Made by a program: the position numbers and the translations under genes. Under the pieces are notes generated by a model, which saw only the letters and a list, made by a program, of their open reading frames with translations, made no database searches and was not told the origin of the DNA. From contig CM074760.1 in assembly GCA_037355855.1 (NCBI GenBank), forward strand, positions 5,696,501-5,760,500: a stretch of 64,000 nt of DNA, in the 5' to 3' direction. The first letter of the stretch is position 1; each line of letters opens with the position of its first letter. The stretch comes from Pseudo-nitzschia pungens. Its lineage: Eukaryota; Bacillariophyta; Bacillariophyceae; Bacillariales; Bacillariaceae. Below are positions 1-10,257 of this stretch, in pieces.

Positions 1-1
1 G

Positions 2-1252
2 CCACGAAAATTTGGAACGCCAATTCACTGGACGGAACAAGATAGAAACGATTGGCTGCAATATCCGCACATGGTGGAGTCGGTGCAACGACAAGAAAAA
101 TCATGGAACGACATGTACAACACACTCCAATCATGTGGAACGAATCTCATGAAAGGCATGTCATTCGACGACTTTCTATGGGGGTGTGAATGTGCTCGAT
201 CCCGAGCCTTCAGCGGAGGATACACCGGTGCCCCGTTCAATCCCTTCGTGTACGCCTTTACACTGGTCTTGGTGACTGCCTATATCGGCCTCAATCTGGG
301 AACGCTCGAACAAGCTGCCAATGGTGCCGGACTCGTGTTTTGTGCCTCCGTCCTGCGAGACTTTGTGTTGCCAAAGTTTTTCAAGACCAAAAAATACGTC
401 ATTTGCCCCGTGATCGACATGGCGAATCACGATTCGATGAGAACCACGGGCAATGTGGCATACGAATTCTTTGCCAACGCGTACAGTTTGTCGACGACAT
501 CCACCGTTCCTTCCAACTCGGAGGTCTTCATCAGTTACGGCAGCCGATCCAACGACCAATTGTTGCAATATTATGGTGAGTTAGAATAATTAATATCAAC
601 AATACACAGTGGCTGCCTTTCCTTCTCTCTTTGAGACTTACTCATTTTCGTGTGTACAAATTTTCCAGGTTTTGTGGAACAGGACAATCCTCATGACAAC
701 TATGTGATGCCACCTCTTCGAGATTGGGATATTGCCGCCCTCGAAGAAGCTTGCGGCGGAACTCCCTTCCCTCTGGACCGATTACAGAAACTCGACAGAG
801 CCGGCTTGTTGGGAATCAGTTTGACCGACGATATCGTGACTACCACACCGGCGGATGACGAATCATCGAGTGCGGAAGAAGGAGTGGTTTCCGAAGGAAA
901 TCCTCGTGGGGGTGTAGTACTGAGCAGAGCAGTTGGAATCGATCCTGCGGTTTTCCAAGCTTTGCGGGCGCTTGTTTCGAACGCCCGAGAGTGGGAAGAT
1001 GCGGGAGAGGCAGTCGGTAATTTTGCGGCCGAAGTGAGCCCAGACAACGAACGAAGGGCGCGCATTGCGGCCCGAACAGCAATCGAAATGGAAATCGCTT
1101 CAAAAGCTACGACATTGGAAGAAGACCGTGAACTTTTGAAACGTCTGAAATCATCCAAATCCGGTCTGCAAGAGCCCGACGAACTAACGGCTATCATGTT
1201 CCGTATCGAAAAGAAAAAGGTGTTGAAAGAGAGTCTCGACAGGTTGCTGTAG
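2..1252 (+). CDS. SET-domain / Rubisco LSMT-like lysine methyltransferase, 5' end missing
   Basis: The reading frame is open from the window edge, so the N-terminus lies outside. Two exons, 2-575 and 669-1252, are joined by a 93-bp phase-1 intron (donor GTGAGT, acceptor TTTTCCAG); joining gives 385 residues with no break. The motif DMANHD (about nt 418-430) matches the D-x-x-N-H core of the LSMT/SETD class of SET domains. The junction yields SNDQLLQYYGFVEQDNPHD, the family's S-N-x-x-L-L-x-x-Y-G-F-V signature, which supports the splice. The C-terminal part after the junction is helical and charged, as expected of the Rubisco-LSMT substrate-binding domain. Such enzymes trimethylate lysines of Rubisco, aldolase or other proteins; the substrate here is unknown. 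A hydrophobic stretch near residues 80-105 is unusual for a soluble SET protein. Family call is firm, substrate is not. Confidence 0.8.
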
Positions 1253-1294
1253 TAATTGTTTGAAAACGAACATAGCTATAGCTGAGCTTAAAAC

Positions 1295-3151
1295 TTATAA
1301 CACCATGGCATCATTGTAGTCTTTGACACTCGTAGCTGCGTCATCGGATTGGGTAATCGCACTGATGACTGCGATGCAATCGGCTCCTGCCTCTCTGTTT
1401 GCCTTTGCCGCTTCCAAACTATTGATCCCGCCTATTGTCACGAATGGCATGGATGGAGGTATCAACTTTCTCCATCTTCGAACCGTATCGAGCCCCTGTG
1501 GATGGAACTGGATCTTTTTCGAGTTTGTTGCGTACACTGGTCCCATGCTGATGTACGTGGGGTTCACGCCCAGGGCTACAGCCAACTCTCCGTAGGAATG
1601 CGTCGAAATTCCAAGCGCCATGCCTTTGGATTTCAGCCGGTCCAATCCTCCAGCTAGCATGCACTTCACCAAATCTTCCTGTCCGACGTGAACACCGAAG
1701 CAACCCGCTTCTACGGCAGCCTCCCAGTAATCATTGATCCACAGGTTGACTCCATTAGATTTGCAGTATTCTTGGCACAACTTGACACGCTCGTGAATCT
1801 TGACCGGATCGGTCTCGTCCTTGATTCGCAACTGGATATCGGTCACCCCCGGTATCTTTGTGAGTTGTTCTATCTGCTCCACTGTGTCTACGATCGGAAG
1901 AATCCTACCGAGTGTCGGGATTCCATCTCCGTCGTTGTCGGTGTCGGTGTCGTCGTTCACTGACGAAAACGTTCTCATGACACCAAAAGCGCCGCGCCCC
2001 GAGCCCGAGCTACTAGTGGGATCGACCACAATGGTAGGGAAATTTTCCCACGAGGAAGGAAATTCGGTGTGCGCGACGGGTCCCGGACCGGATCCCAGCC
2101 GAACTCCCTTCTGAATGCCTGCCGAGACATATGCCTTTGCCAAACAACATGCATCCACGATTTCGATGGCACTCGTGGCTCCCACGGCCTCGCCCTTGGA
2201 CTCGTCGCGGTTCTCTTCTCCAAGTGCTAGGGCCGAAGCGATTGCCGACGATAGGGTGCATCCCGTCCCGTGGGTGTGGGACGTGTCCCATCGAACAGAA
2301 CGCATCCACACGCCTCTCGTCTTTGTCGAAGCGGCAGAAGTGTCGCACAGTCTCTCGTCTCCATCCGTTGGGGCCGGATCGGAAGAAAGCAAATAGTCCT
2401 GGGCGTATTCAAGCGTGCTCTGGACCTCGGACGGCGACGGCGACGAAGACGACGACGATGATGATGATGATGATTCTTCCAGTAGCGTGTGCCCACCCTT
2501 GACTAGAACGGAACGACATCCCATGTTCAACAATTCCCGGGCGCCCTCTTCGATGTCCTTTGGCGTCTTCAATTTCCGGTTGAGCAGAGCTTCGGCCTCG
2601 AATTTGTTGGGTGTAACTACGTCTGCATACGGGAAAATGTGCTCGATCATGGCGCTGACGGCGTCGTCGTCCAGTAATTTGGAGCCCGACGTGCTGATCA
2701 TGACCGGATCGACAACAATCCAAACCTTCTTTTCGTCCCTTCCGTCGTGGATTTCTTTCAAAAGTTTTCCCACCACCTCGCACAGTTCCCGGGTTCCCAG
2801 CATGCCGATTTTGATGGCCCGAGGAAACAAGTCCCCCTTGAGCGACGCGAGCTGCTCCTCCAGAAAGGAACCGGGTGGAACGTGAATCCCTGTGACCCCT
2901 CTTGAATTCTGTGCAGTCAGGCAGGTGATGGCGCTGCATCCGTGGCAACCCATGGCATGGATGGCCTGTAGATCGGCCTGGATGCCCGCCCCGCCCCCGG
3001 AATCAGATCCAGCGATCGTGTACACAATGGGAGGTGTCGGCCGCGTCGGCAGCTGCGCACTATTCAGGGAAGTTGCAAAGCCGGAAGAGGCAATCGCGCT
3101 CAGGAGAACGTGGCACAGCCCAACAAACAGGAGCATTCGATTGTACACCAT
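1295..3151 (-). CDS. thiDE: Bifunctional HMP-P kinase / thiamine-phosphate synthase (ThiD-ThiE fusion), probably plastid-targeted
   Basis: One 618-residue exon. Residues 1-27 are a signal peptide ending ASSGFATS, an ASAFAP-like site with Phe at +1, pointing to the plastid. ThiD (about 43-330) shows the substrate loop AGSDSGGGAGIQAD, the VVDPVM strand, TPNKFEAE and the anion-hole motif SHTHGTGCTLSSAIA. ThiE (about 410-618) shows INDYWEAAVEAGCFGVHVGQ, ISMGPVYAT and FVTIGGINSLEAA. The enzyme phosphorylates HMP-P to HMP-PP and then couples it to the thiazole phosphate to make thiamine monophosphate; the domain order is that of plant TH1. Right after the KGGH motif is a run of about twelve serines, followed by a long acidic segment, coded partly by a GAT/GAC repeat tract near 2445-2475. 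Divergent from purF. I saw no TPP riboswitch core in its flanks. Confidence 0.92.
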   Translation of the reverse strand: MVYNRMLLFVGLCHVLLSAIASSGFATSLNSAQLPTRPTPPIVYTIAGSDSGGGAGIQADLQAIHAMGCHGCSAITCLTAQNSRGVTGIHVPPGSFLEEQLASLKGDLFPRAIKIGMLGTRELCEVVGKLLKEIHDGRDEKKVWIVVDPVMISTSGSKLLDDDAVSAMIEHIFPYADVVTPNKFEAEALLNRKLKTPKDIEEGARELLNMGCRSVLVKGGHTLLEESSSSSSSSSSSPSPSEVQSTLEYAQDYLLSSDPAPTDGDERLCDTSAASTKTRGVWMRSVRWDTSHTHGTGCTLSSAIASALALGEENRDESKGEAVGATSAIEIVDACCLAKAYVSAGIQKGVRLGSGPGPVAHTEFPSSWENFPTIVVDPTSSSGSGRGAFGVMRTFSSVNDDTDTDNDGDGIPTLGRILPIVDTVEQIEQLTKIPGVTDIQLRIKDETDPVKIHERVKLCQEYCKSNGVNLWINDYWEAAVEAGCFGVHVGQEDLVKCMLAGGLDRLKSKGMALGISTHSYGELAVALGVNPTYISMGPVYATNSKKIQFHPQGLDTVRRWRKLIPPSMPFVTIGGINSLEAAKANREAGADCIAVISAITQSDDAATSVKDYNDAMVL

Positions 3152-4174
3152 GATGATTCGTGAGTCCGGAATGGGTTATTGCGTTCGTAGTCGTTGTGTA
3201 GTTGATAATGGTTTGTTCTCTACCGGTCGTTTTGATCCTTAGTGATTGTGACCTTAGGCCTGTCTTCCCGAAGTAATGATCTTGGACTTTACGAGGCAAC
3301 CGAGTTAATCCAAGAATGCTGAGAAGGTGCTATGTCATTCATCGATCCTTTTGGTGGGGATGAGTTGACAAACACACATGGACGGTGCAGAGAGAATTCA
3401 TCATGATACTTAAAATACGTACTCCTACCTTCTATGTACTCATCGTATCCAGTACTCGTACGAACCCAAATCCGATCGATTCATACATGCATTCATCTAC
3501 GGTATGTACTACATAAAAACCTTACTGTGGGTAATCTTACCGTAGTTACCGTTTTTATTTACTGTAAATTAATACGGTAAGGTCTTAGGATCTTCGGAAT
3601 GTAACGGTTGGAATCTCGATCTCATCAATCATCTGTGTCTCCTGGGGGAAATCTCGTCGTCAAAAAAGTTGAAATCACGCTTTGTACCGGTGGGGTACGG
3701 TATCATCATCTTCTAATTACGAAGAAGTTTTTTTTTTTTTTAACAAAACCTCGACGAGTTTACCGTAATCTAAGTGATTTTGGAGATGATGTCAACTTCC
3801 GTCCGTACGTCGCAAATAGTTCTGCCCATGTCCAGTCAAAAAGAACCGTTATTTGCGTTTTTCCCGCGGCGTTGTTATGGTGCTAAATCTGAGCGGTGGC
3901 AAATGTGCCAGTAGTAAGTCTTACTGGATGGTAAGGTTACTGTACCTACTGGTTGGGCCTATCCATCACTCGATAGAGGATCGAAGGGAAGTCGTCTATT
4001 TTTGTGATGACAAGCACCGACCGGAGCGAATGAATCGCCAATCATCATCCATACGCAACAACGATCGAACCATCACGTTCTAAGCTGCATCCACTATTCA
4101 GAAACGACGCTAGAGCTACTGTACCGTACTAGCGCAAACCATAGACGGAAGGAAGGAAACCAGCTAAAAAGATC
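3152..4174. promoter_or_regulatory. Divergent intergenic region between thiDE and purF
   Basis: About 1 kb separates the two start codons, so both promoters must lie here. It contains AT-rich stretches, a T homopolymer near 3727-3741, and several members of the GTAAGGTTAC-type intergenic repeat family (clear copy about 3930-3940; degenerate ones about 3520-3590). No convincing coding segment. I cannot place a TATA box or initiator with confidence. Confidence 0.5.
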
Positions 4175-6132
4175 ATGTGTGGCATTGTCGCGTTGCTGCT
4201 TGCAGACGAAAATGCTTGGGTAAGTCCTTGGTATCGATCACGGTGTCCTGTACATCGTGGTTTCGCGGTGTGTAGGCAATACGTTGTGTGCTCCCTACTG
4301 AGTAAGACTGAGATTCTCACATGCTGTCTTTTGTCGTGATTTGTTGTGGTGCAAAGGTGAACCAATTGCTCTTTGACGGATTGACCGTCCTCCAACATCG
4401 CGGGCAAGACGCTGCCGGAATGGTGACCGCGGATCGCAAGCGCCTCCACCTTCGCAAGGACAACGGATTGGTTCGAGATGTCTTTCAGCAAGAACACATG
4501 ACGCAACTGAGAGGCAACATTGGTCTTGGACACGTTCGCTACCCAACAGCGGGTTCGAGTTCGTGCGCCGAAGCCCAGCCCCTGTACACCAACTACCCCC
4601 ACGGAATCTCGGTGGCCCACAACGGCAACCTGACGAACACAGACGAGCTTTACGAGCAAATGCTCCAAATTCAGCGTCACGTCAACACCGATTCCGATTC
4701 GGAGATTCTCCTCAACTGCTTTGCAGAATCCCTGAACAAACACCAGAGGATTAGCTTCAACAACGAAAACAAGGAGCAGACCATAATTGACGACGTTTTC
4801 AACACGTGTACCGATGTCATGAAGCAGTGCAAGGGCGGATACGCTACGACGTACATGATCAACGGTGTGGGTTTGGTGGGCTTCCGCGATCCCAATGGGA
4901 TTCGACCCCTCGTGATCGGTTGCCGATCGAGCGATCCGGAGGACAAGGGAAAAACCTGGACCGCGGAGTCACTCGAAGAGCTTTCTGCTACAAAGAAATT
5001 CGATTACTGTATGGCCAGTGAGTCGGTGGCGATCGATGCGCTAGGATTCGGGCTCGTTCGGTGAGTCTCTTTGTGTTTACCTTTGCGTGTTTCCCAACCG
5101 TAAAAACGGCTGTTCTGTTTGCCTGTTTCGAACAGTGTGTTGACATTCGTCTATTCTTTGTTCCTTGTACAACATAGTGATATTGCCGCTGGAGAAGCAT
5201 TTTTCGTTGACATGAACACGGGTAAATGTCATTTCCGCCAATGCTTAGAAGGCGCTTCAACGACACCGTGCATTTTTGAATATGTCTACTTTGCGAGACC
5301 CGATTCCATCATTGACGGAGTCTCTGTGTATGAATCACGTCTCAAGATGGGAGAAAAACTGGCTGACAAAATCAAAAGAACCCATCCCGATCACGGCATC
5401 GATGTGGTTATCCCCATCCCCGAAACTGCTCGAACGACTGCGCTGCAGACCGCCCACTTTTTGGGCGTTCCGTTCCGGGAGGGCTACGTGAAAAATCGGT
5501 ATATTGCTCGAACCTTTATCATGCCGGGACAAGCCAAGAGGAAAAAATCCGTTCGACTCAAACTGAATACAATCAAACCCGAATTCGCAGGGAAGAACGT
5601 TCTTCTGGTGGACGACTCGATCGTGCGTGGAACGACGGCCAACGAAATCGTCCAAATGGCACGAGAAGCTGGCGCCAAAAAAGTTTTCTTCTGCAGTGCA
5701 GCGCCACCCATCCGGTATCCCAACATTTACGGTATTGATATACCAACGCGTAGCGAACTGATTGCATATGAGCGAGAGGAGGATGAGATTGCTGCTAAGA
5801 TTGGATGCGACTGGGTCATGTATCAAGACTTGAATGATCTGGAGGCATCGGTAACCGAGTTAGCAACGCCCGAACAGCCGTTGACAAAATTCGATACCAG
5901 TTGTTTCAATGGAGTGTATGTAACAGGCCAGAAGATTGGTGACGAGTACTTTGAACGATTGTACAATTTAAGAAATGACGATGCCAAACAAAGTCGAAAT
6001 GCATCTGACAAGGGGGAGTTGGGGATGAGTAAACCACAACAAAGCAACGATGGATGTGAATCCGTCAAGAACGACACGCGAAAAGAATACATGACAAAAA
6101 CCAGTTCCTGTGAACCCATGCAGAATGTTTGA
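4175..6132 (+). CDS. purF: Amidophosphoribosyltransferase (glutamine PRPP amidotransferase)
   Basis: Three exons: 4175-4219, 4357-5060 and 5178-6132; introns 4220-4356 (phase 0) and 5061-5177, both GT-AG; product 567 residues. Exon 1 encodes only MCGIVALLLADENAW, supplying the catalytic Cys2 of the class-II glutamine amidotransferase domain, so this tiny exon fixes the start. The N-terminal nucleophile domain continues with LQHRGQDAAGM and GHVRYPTAGSS. The phosphoribosyltransferase half carries the PRPP loop VLLVDDSIVRGTT. The enzyme makes 5-phosphoribosylamine from PRPP and glutamine, the committed step of purine synthesis. No propeptide precedes Cys2. The last ~70 residues are polar, low in conservation and likely disordered. 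It ends in TGA, showing that TGA is a stop in this genome. Confidence 0.95.
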
Positions 6133-6251
6133 GCGGCGCACGACACCATATTTTAGACGCACTTGCATAATTTAATTGTTTGCAAGGAATGAGAAACACC
6201 GTGGAAGCAAAAAGCCGAAAATTACTATAGATCTAATCCAAAAAGTTTTGA

Positions 6252-8354
6252 TTATGCATATTGGGAATATATAGGTTCTTCAAAAATGTCTCCATGATTT
6301 CCCTTTCTTTTTTGAATTATGGAAACCGAGTTTTGGAATCGTTTGTGAGTTTCCAAGAGGGAAAGCTCGACGTACTCTTCTGGATCGATGCCCGTTATCT
6401 CACGAGGTTCCCTCTTTCTCATAGCTTCCAGCCACTGACGTGTGTTCTCGTTGGTCAAAGTAGAATGACAGAGCAAAAAGCCTCCCGGTCGTATACAATC
6501 CCAGGCAGAAGAGATGAACTCGCTCATTCTAGCGCCTACACCAAAATCGCACCAAAGAACATCAACCGATGACTCTTCCAATTGCATGTCGAAGGCATCC
6601 CCTCGTTTAGATACCAAATAAGGATCAAGTCCAAGGGATCTAGCAACAGCTCCAGCTCCCGACGCAGTCTCCCTCTGGTGTTCACAGTTGTCGATGCAGA
6701 GGAGTTCTGATGGTTCTTCGTCAAAGTTTTCTATTGTCGGGTGTATCGTCCAGTCGATGTTGAGGAGTTTACATTCTCCGCTTCGTTGTAAAGACCGGAT
6801 CGACTGCAATTCGACATCGTTGTCTTTCAAAGCTTGCAAAATCCACAAGGTAGTGAAACCAGCTCCGATCTCCACTACCCTTCGTCGCTTCGTCATACGC
6901 AGAAAACTGTACAGGAACGGCCCCAAATTTTCAACACCCATGCAAGGATTGTACAGCAATCCAGCTTGCGACATAAAATTCCTATCCCATACGGTAGGCT
7001 TTGGGATAAATGTCTGGCGCACCGCACTGTCATGACGAAATAGAATCTCGTCATCGAAAGGAGGTTTCTCGACATGAGATGCGAATAGTACATCCGAGCG
7101 AATCACATACTTTGGTCTGCCCGAAGAGACAGCAGATCCTTCGTGGAGTGGCCAGTGTTGGCGAGCATACTCGACAGCATCTTCTCCGACCCCCTGAGGA
7201 AACAAAAGCACGGAGCCAGCTACTGGTCGGACTGCAGCAATTGGAGATGTATGCAACGGTTCGCTTTGCTCTCCCTGCAAAGATAGTGGTGCGAAAAATT
7301 TTGTTTCTCCCCCGGTAAAGTCGTCGTTCAAATACATCAAGACGGTCATTCTGGAAACGATTTCTTCTTGATCATCGGTCTTCAATGAGGAGGAAGCGTC
7401 CCAGACCAAGGAATTCCCGCTTTCCGAAATTCCAGACGGCGGGAATCCTGCATCGATGTGTGGTGCGAACGACTCCTCACCGGACGGTTCGTATCGATAG
7501 ATTCTCCATCGACGGTTTAGTCCAGCCATATAGAGACGAATATCGTCGAAATCTGTATCGGTTTGACCTTCTGATTTGCCTTGCAGAATCATTTCCCTTC
7601 GAAGCTTTTCTAATTCATCCACATCGATGTGTGGCGCCAACTGTTTTGCAACTGCGTCAGCTGTCGATGGATCTACTATGATTTGCTGCGCACCATGGTT
7701 GTTTTTCCCCGAATTAAAATTTCCAAACACAAGGCGCTCACAGTCCGAGATAATTTGCTCGCAAGCCTCTTTCGTCAGCACGTTGTCCACAACAAATGCT
7801 GGTCCGTGATTCAGGACTCCCTCCAATCCCCGTGATTTTTTTCTGTCAGCCAATAGGGGATCGTCGGTAAGATTAATGTTTGTGTTGGGATCCATGCTGT
7901 TTTGAGCATCGAGAGAGGCGGCAAACGTGGGAACCCCCATTGCACCCAGTACCGAATCTTCTTTGTCGTCTTCCGATAAGCGGAGACGTCTGATATCCCC
8001 AAAAACTGGTGATCGGAACAACGTAGAGGATGTTGCGTCTACAGCCTTCGATGCATCTGATTTTGTTGTATCATTGTCGAATGCATAGTTAGTTCCGGAT
8101 GACGAAAGCGACAATGCGTCACATTTCAGTTTTTGATCATTGGTGTTTGTACTTGGACGGAATCGAATTGTTGATGTCCGACAGGGTTGGCTCGATCGCA
8201 AGGACCAAGCAACCGATTGGCTTGCATTTGAAAGAAGGACTGATCCCAGCACCACGAGCAACAATCTGTGACAACTGGTGGGGATCTGTCTATTGGAGCG
8301 GCGTGGTGGCATTCTTATTCCCGGTCGAGATGTAAGGTTCCTGCACGGCACCAT
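6252..8354 (-). CDS. Fusion: 2OG-Fe(II) dioxygenase (prolyl 4-hydroxylase type) plus C-terminal methyltransferase-like domain
   Basis: A single 700-residue frame. Met1 or Met15 could start; the hydrophobic segment near residues 30-47 followed by QSVAWSL looks like a signal peptide with an aromatic +1 residue, so secretory or plastid routing is possible. Residues ~180-430 form a double-stranded beta-helix oxygenase: iron ligands H299 and D301 in FAPHIDAGF, then VLMYLNDDFTGGETKFF, PVAGSVLLFPQG, a distal His in LHEGSAVSSGRPKYVIR and its Arg. Residues ~515-690 resemble a class-I SAM methyltransferase: VVEIGAGFTTLWILQAL (motif I), DVLWCDFGVG and RPGGFLLCHS. The oxygenase is probably a protein or small-molecule hydroxylase; substrate and order of reactions are unknown. 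No stop or splice signal separates the halves, so the fusion is real at DNA level. The 3' end converges on purF with 119 bp between. Confidence 0.82.
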   Translation of the reverse strand: MVPCRNLTSRPGIRMPPRRSNRQIPTSCHRLLLVVLGSVLLSNASQSVAWSLRSSQPCRTSTIRFRPSTNTNDQKLKCDALSLSSSGTNYAFDNDTTKSDASKAVDATSSTLFRSPVFGDIRRLRLSEDDKEDSVLGAMGVPTFAASLDAQNSMDPNTNINLTDDPLLADRKKSRGLEGVLNHGPAFVVDNVLTKEACEQIISDCERLVFGNFNSGKNNHGAQQIIVDPSTADAVAKQLAPHIDVDELEKLRREMILQGKSEGQTDTDFDDIRLYMAGLNRRWRIYRYEPSGEESFAPHIDAGFPPSGISESGNSLVWDASSSLKTDDQEEIVSRMTVLMYLNDDFTGGETKFFAPLSLQGEQSEPLHTSPIAAVRPVAGSVLLFPQGVGEDAVEYARQHWPLHEGSAVSSGRPKYVIRSDVLFASHVEKPPFDDEILFRHDSAVRQTFIPKPTVWDRNFMSQAGLLYNPCMGVENLGPFLYSFLRMTKRRRVVEIGAGFTTLWILQALKDNDVELQSIRSLQRSGECKLLNIDWTIHPTIENFDEEPSELLCIDNCEHQRETASGAGAVARSLGLDPYLVSKRGDAFDMQLEESSVDVLWCDFGVGARMSEFISSAWDCIRPGGFLLCHSTLTNENTRQWLEAMRKREPREITGIDPEEYVELSLLETHKRFQNSVSIIQKRKGNHGDIFEEPIYSQYA

Positions 8355-8943
8355 ATCACAAGTTCTGAGAGATATAGATTTTCGTGCTGTGATGTGTGTT
8401 ACTACAACATCACACCGGTACGACGTAGATTACAGAATGATCTCAGACCGGAAATTGGTGCGTACGGTTACGTACACGTGCGTATTTGTATTCACAACCT
8501 ACGAGTTCAAAATCGAATGAATCTCACTCCGCTACCGGTATCAATCGGCAACAATCCATCTACGTTATCGACACAGTTGATGCCATTGTTATCTTTATTG
8601 ATCCCCAGAAACAGCAACACAAGACCCAAAAAACTCGAAGTTTCGCACGAATGCGCGCAAAACCCAGATTTTTTCAGAGACCACACAAAATTCAAAATTC
8701 CGGTCTGGTGAACACCCAAGAAAAAATAAGAATGATGGGATCCGACAAAACTCGTCTTCATGATGATGTTGTTACGATCCTCGATCCTCGTTATCGGTAG
8801 AACATCGTTATTCTCGAAGGGCATGAAATAATACTAATAATACAGTGAAACACATAATCAGCAACGCCAGCAAGAGAATAAAAGTTTTGGGTAATCTTTG
8901 AATAGCAAACAACTTCTGGGAAGCCTTCGTACCTCTTTGAATT
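8355..8943. promoter_or_regulatory. Divergent intergenic region
   Basis: 589 bp between the starts of two divergent genes, so it should hold both promoters. It has scattered TACGGTAC/GTACGT-like words but no full GTAAGGTTAC copy, and no convincing coding potential. Confidence 0.4.
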
Positions 8944-10257
8944 ATGAGTACAGACAACACAACGGAGTCTTCGGAACCAAGGAAGCGACCTCGAGTCGAA
9001 GGGATTGAAAATGCCAAAGATGGGCTGCATTCCTCAGAAACCGTAGCGAACACAGAAGAAAAGCCTACTCCCGAATATGGTTCTCAAGAATACTGGGAGG
9101 ATCGATATAAAAGCAAGCCTGGTGACCAAGATGCGACAGGCGAAGACGATCCAGAACCGTATCACGCCTGGTACTTCAAGTTTGAAGACTTGGCGCCTCT
9201 TCTGATGCCGTTGATTCTAGGGGACGACCAGGAAAATGATGGTATTCTTGAAGAAGAACAAGATGAGAATGGTACGAGCGATTCGAAAGAGGACAAAAAT
9301 TCCAAAAATGGTGGTAGTTCTGAAAACAAAACTTCTACAGAGGGTGAAAGCAATCTCTCGTCACAAGAAGATAAAGAAAAACCAAAAGCTGCCGACGACA
9401 AAAATCAGGGAAATGATAAGTCAGATTTAAAAGAAAGCGAGGTTGGGAATACAAGTGACAACGAAAGTGGAGGAGACAGCGATGAGTTTGAAGTAATTGA
9501 AATGGATGATGACGACGATGATGACGAAGAACCCGTGGTCCGAGTAGGACTTGCCAAGGATGGCCCCATCTCCGTTCTAGAAGTTGGTTGCGGGGACGCT
9601 CCACTTGGTCGAGATCTTGCTTTATCCATTCAAGAATACGGCATTTCAATTGGACAAGATCCATCATCGATTGTTCAGAAGATTGTATGTTTAGACTACT
9701 CGAAAAATGTCATTGAAACCATGAAGGACGAACAGCAAAAAAATCGAGTACAAGGCGATGCAAAAGAGAAAGCTCCACCACTTTTTTACGAGGTGGCCGA
9801 TGCGCGCCAGCTATCCTATCAGAATGAAAGCTTTGAAATGATTCTCGAGAAGGGGACTCTAGACGCTATGTTATCCGATAGCAATGGGAGTGGGCAAGAA
9901 AACTGCAGGAAAATTGTTTCTGAATGCGCAAGGGTATTGAAAGTTGGTGGCTATATAATCATCATTTCACATTTGAATGCACGCGTTGAGAGTGGTTTGC
10001 ATTGGTTGAATGATGTAGTGGTGCCTGGGCTGAGAGCTGCAGGGGACTTTGAGTGGCTCGTTGAGGTCCACGGCAGTGATGTCGAGATACCATCCGAAGA
10101 CGAAGAGGACACAGAGGAAGAGAAGTGCATCGAATCCCCTGGACCTGCTGTTTATTTTATTGAAAAGGTTGGAACCATATCACCAACAAAGAAGAGCAAT
10201 GGCGAACAAAGCGAAGAATCGCCACCAACTATACCGCTCAAATTCTTTTCTTACTAA
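8944..10257 (+). CDS. EEF1A-KMT4 / METTL13-like SAM-dependent methyltransferase with acidic insertion
   Basis: 437 residues, one exon. The motif EYGSQEYWEDRYKS (about residues 45-58) followed by PYHAWYFKFEDLAPLLMP is the N-terminal signature of the METTL13/EEF1A-KMT4 group. SAM motif I is SVLEVGCGDAPLGRDLA (about 212-228), followed by VCLDYSKNVIETM, VADARQLSYQNESFEMILEKGTLDAML and the VLKVGGYIIIISH strand. Between the YWE motif and motif I sits a ~100-residue insertion rich in Glu, Asp, Lys and Ser, ending in a pure Asp run (EMDDDDDDDEE); the core fold is intact on both sides. Relatives methylate lysines of translation elongation factor eEF1A; this substrate is inferred only from family. A basic KRPR patch near residue 15 could be a nuclear signal. 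Confidence 0.8.
   Translation: MSTDNTTESSEPRKRPRVEGIENAKDGLHSSETVANTEEKPTPEYGSQEYWEDRYKSKPGDQDATGEDDPEPYHAWYFKFEDLAPLLMPLILGDDQENDGILEEEQDENGTSDSKEDKNSKNGGSSENKTSTEGESNLSSQEDKEKPKAADDKNQGNDKSDLKESEVGNTSDNESGGDSDEFEVIEMDDDDDDDEEPVVRVGLAKDGPISVLEVGCGDAPLGRDLALSIQEYGISIGQDPSSIVQKIVCLDYSKNVIETMKDEQQKNRVQGDAKEKAPPLFYEVADARQLSYQNESFEMILEKGTLDAMLSDSNGSGQENCRKIVSECARVLKVGGYIIIISHLNARVESGLHWLNDVVVPGLRAAGDFEWLVEVHGSDVEIPSEDEEDTEEEKCIESPGPAVYFIEKVGTISPTKKSNGEQSEESPPTIPLKFFSY

Noticed and set aside
1295..3400. TPP riboswitch near the thiamine gene
   Set aside because: Neither flank shows the CTGAGA ... GCGNAGGGA core; none claimed.
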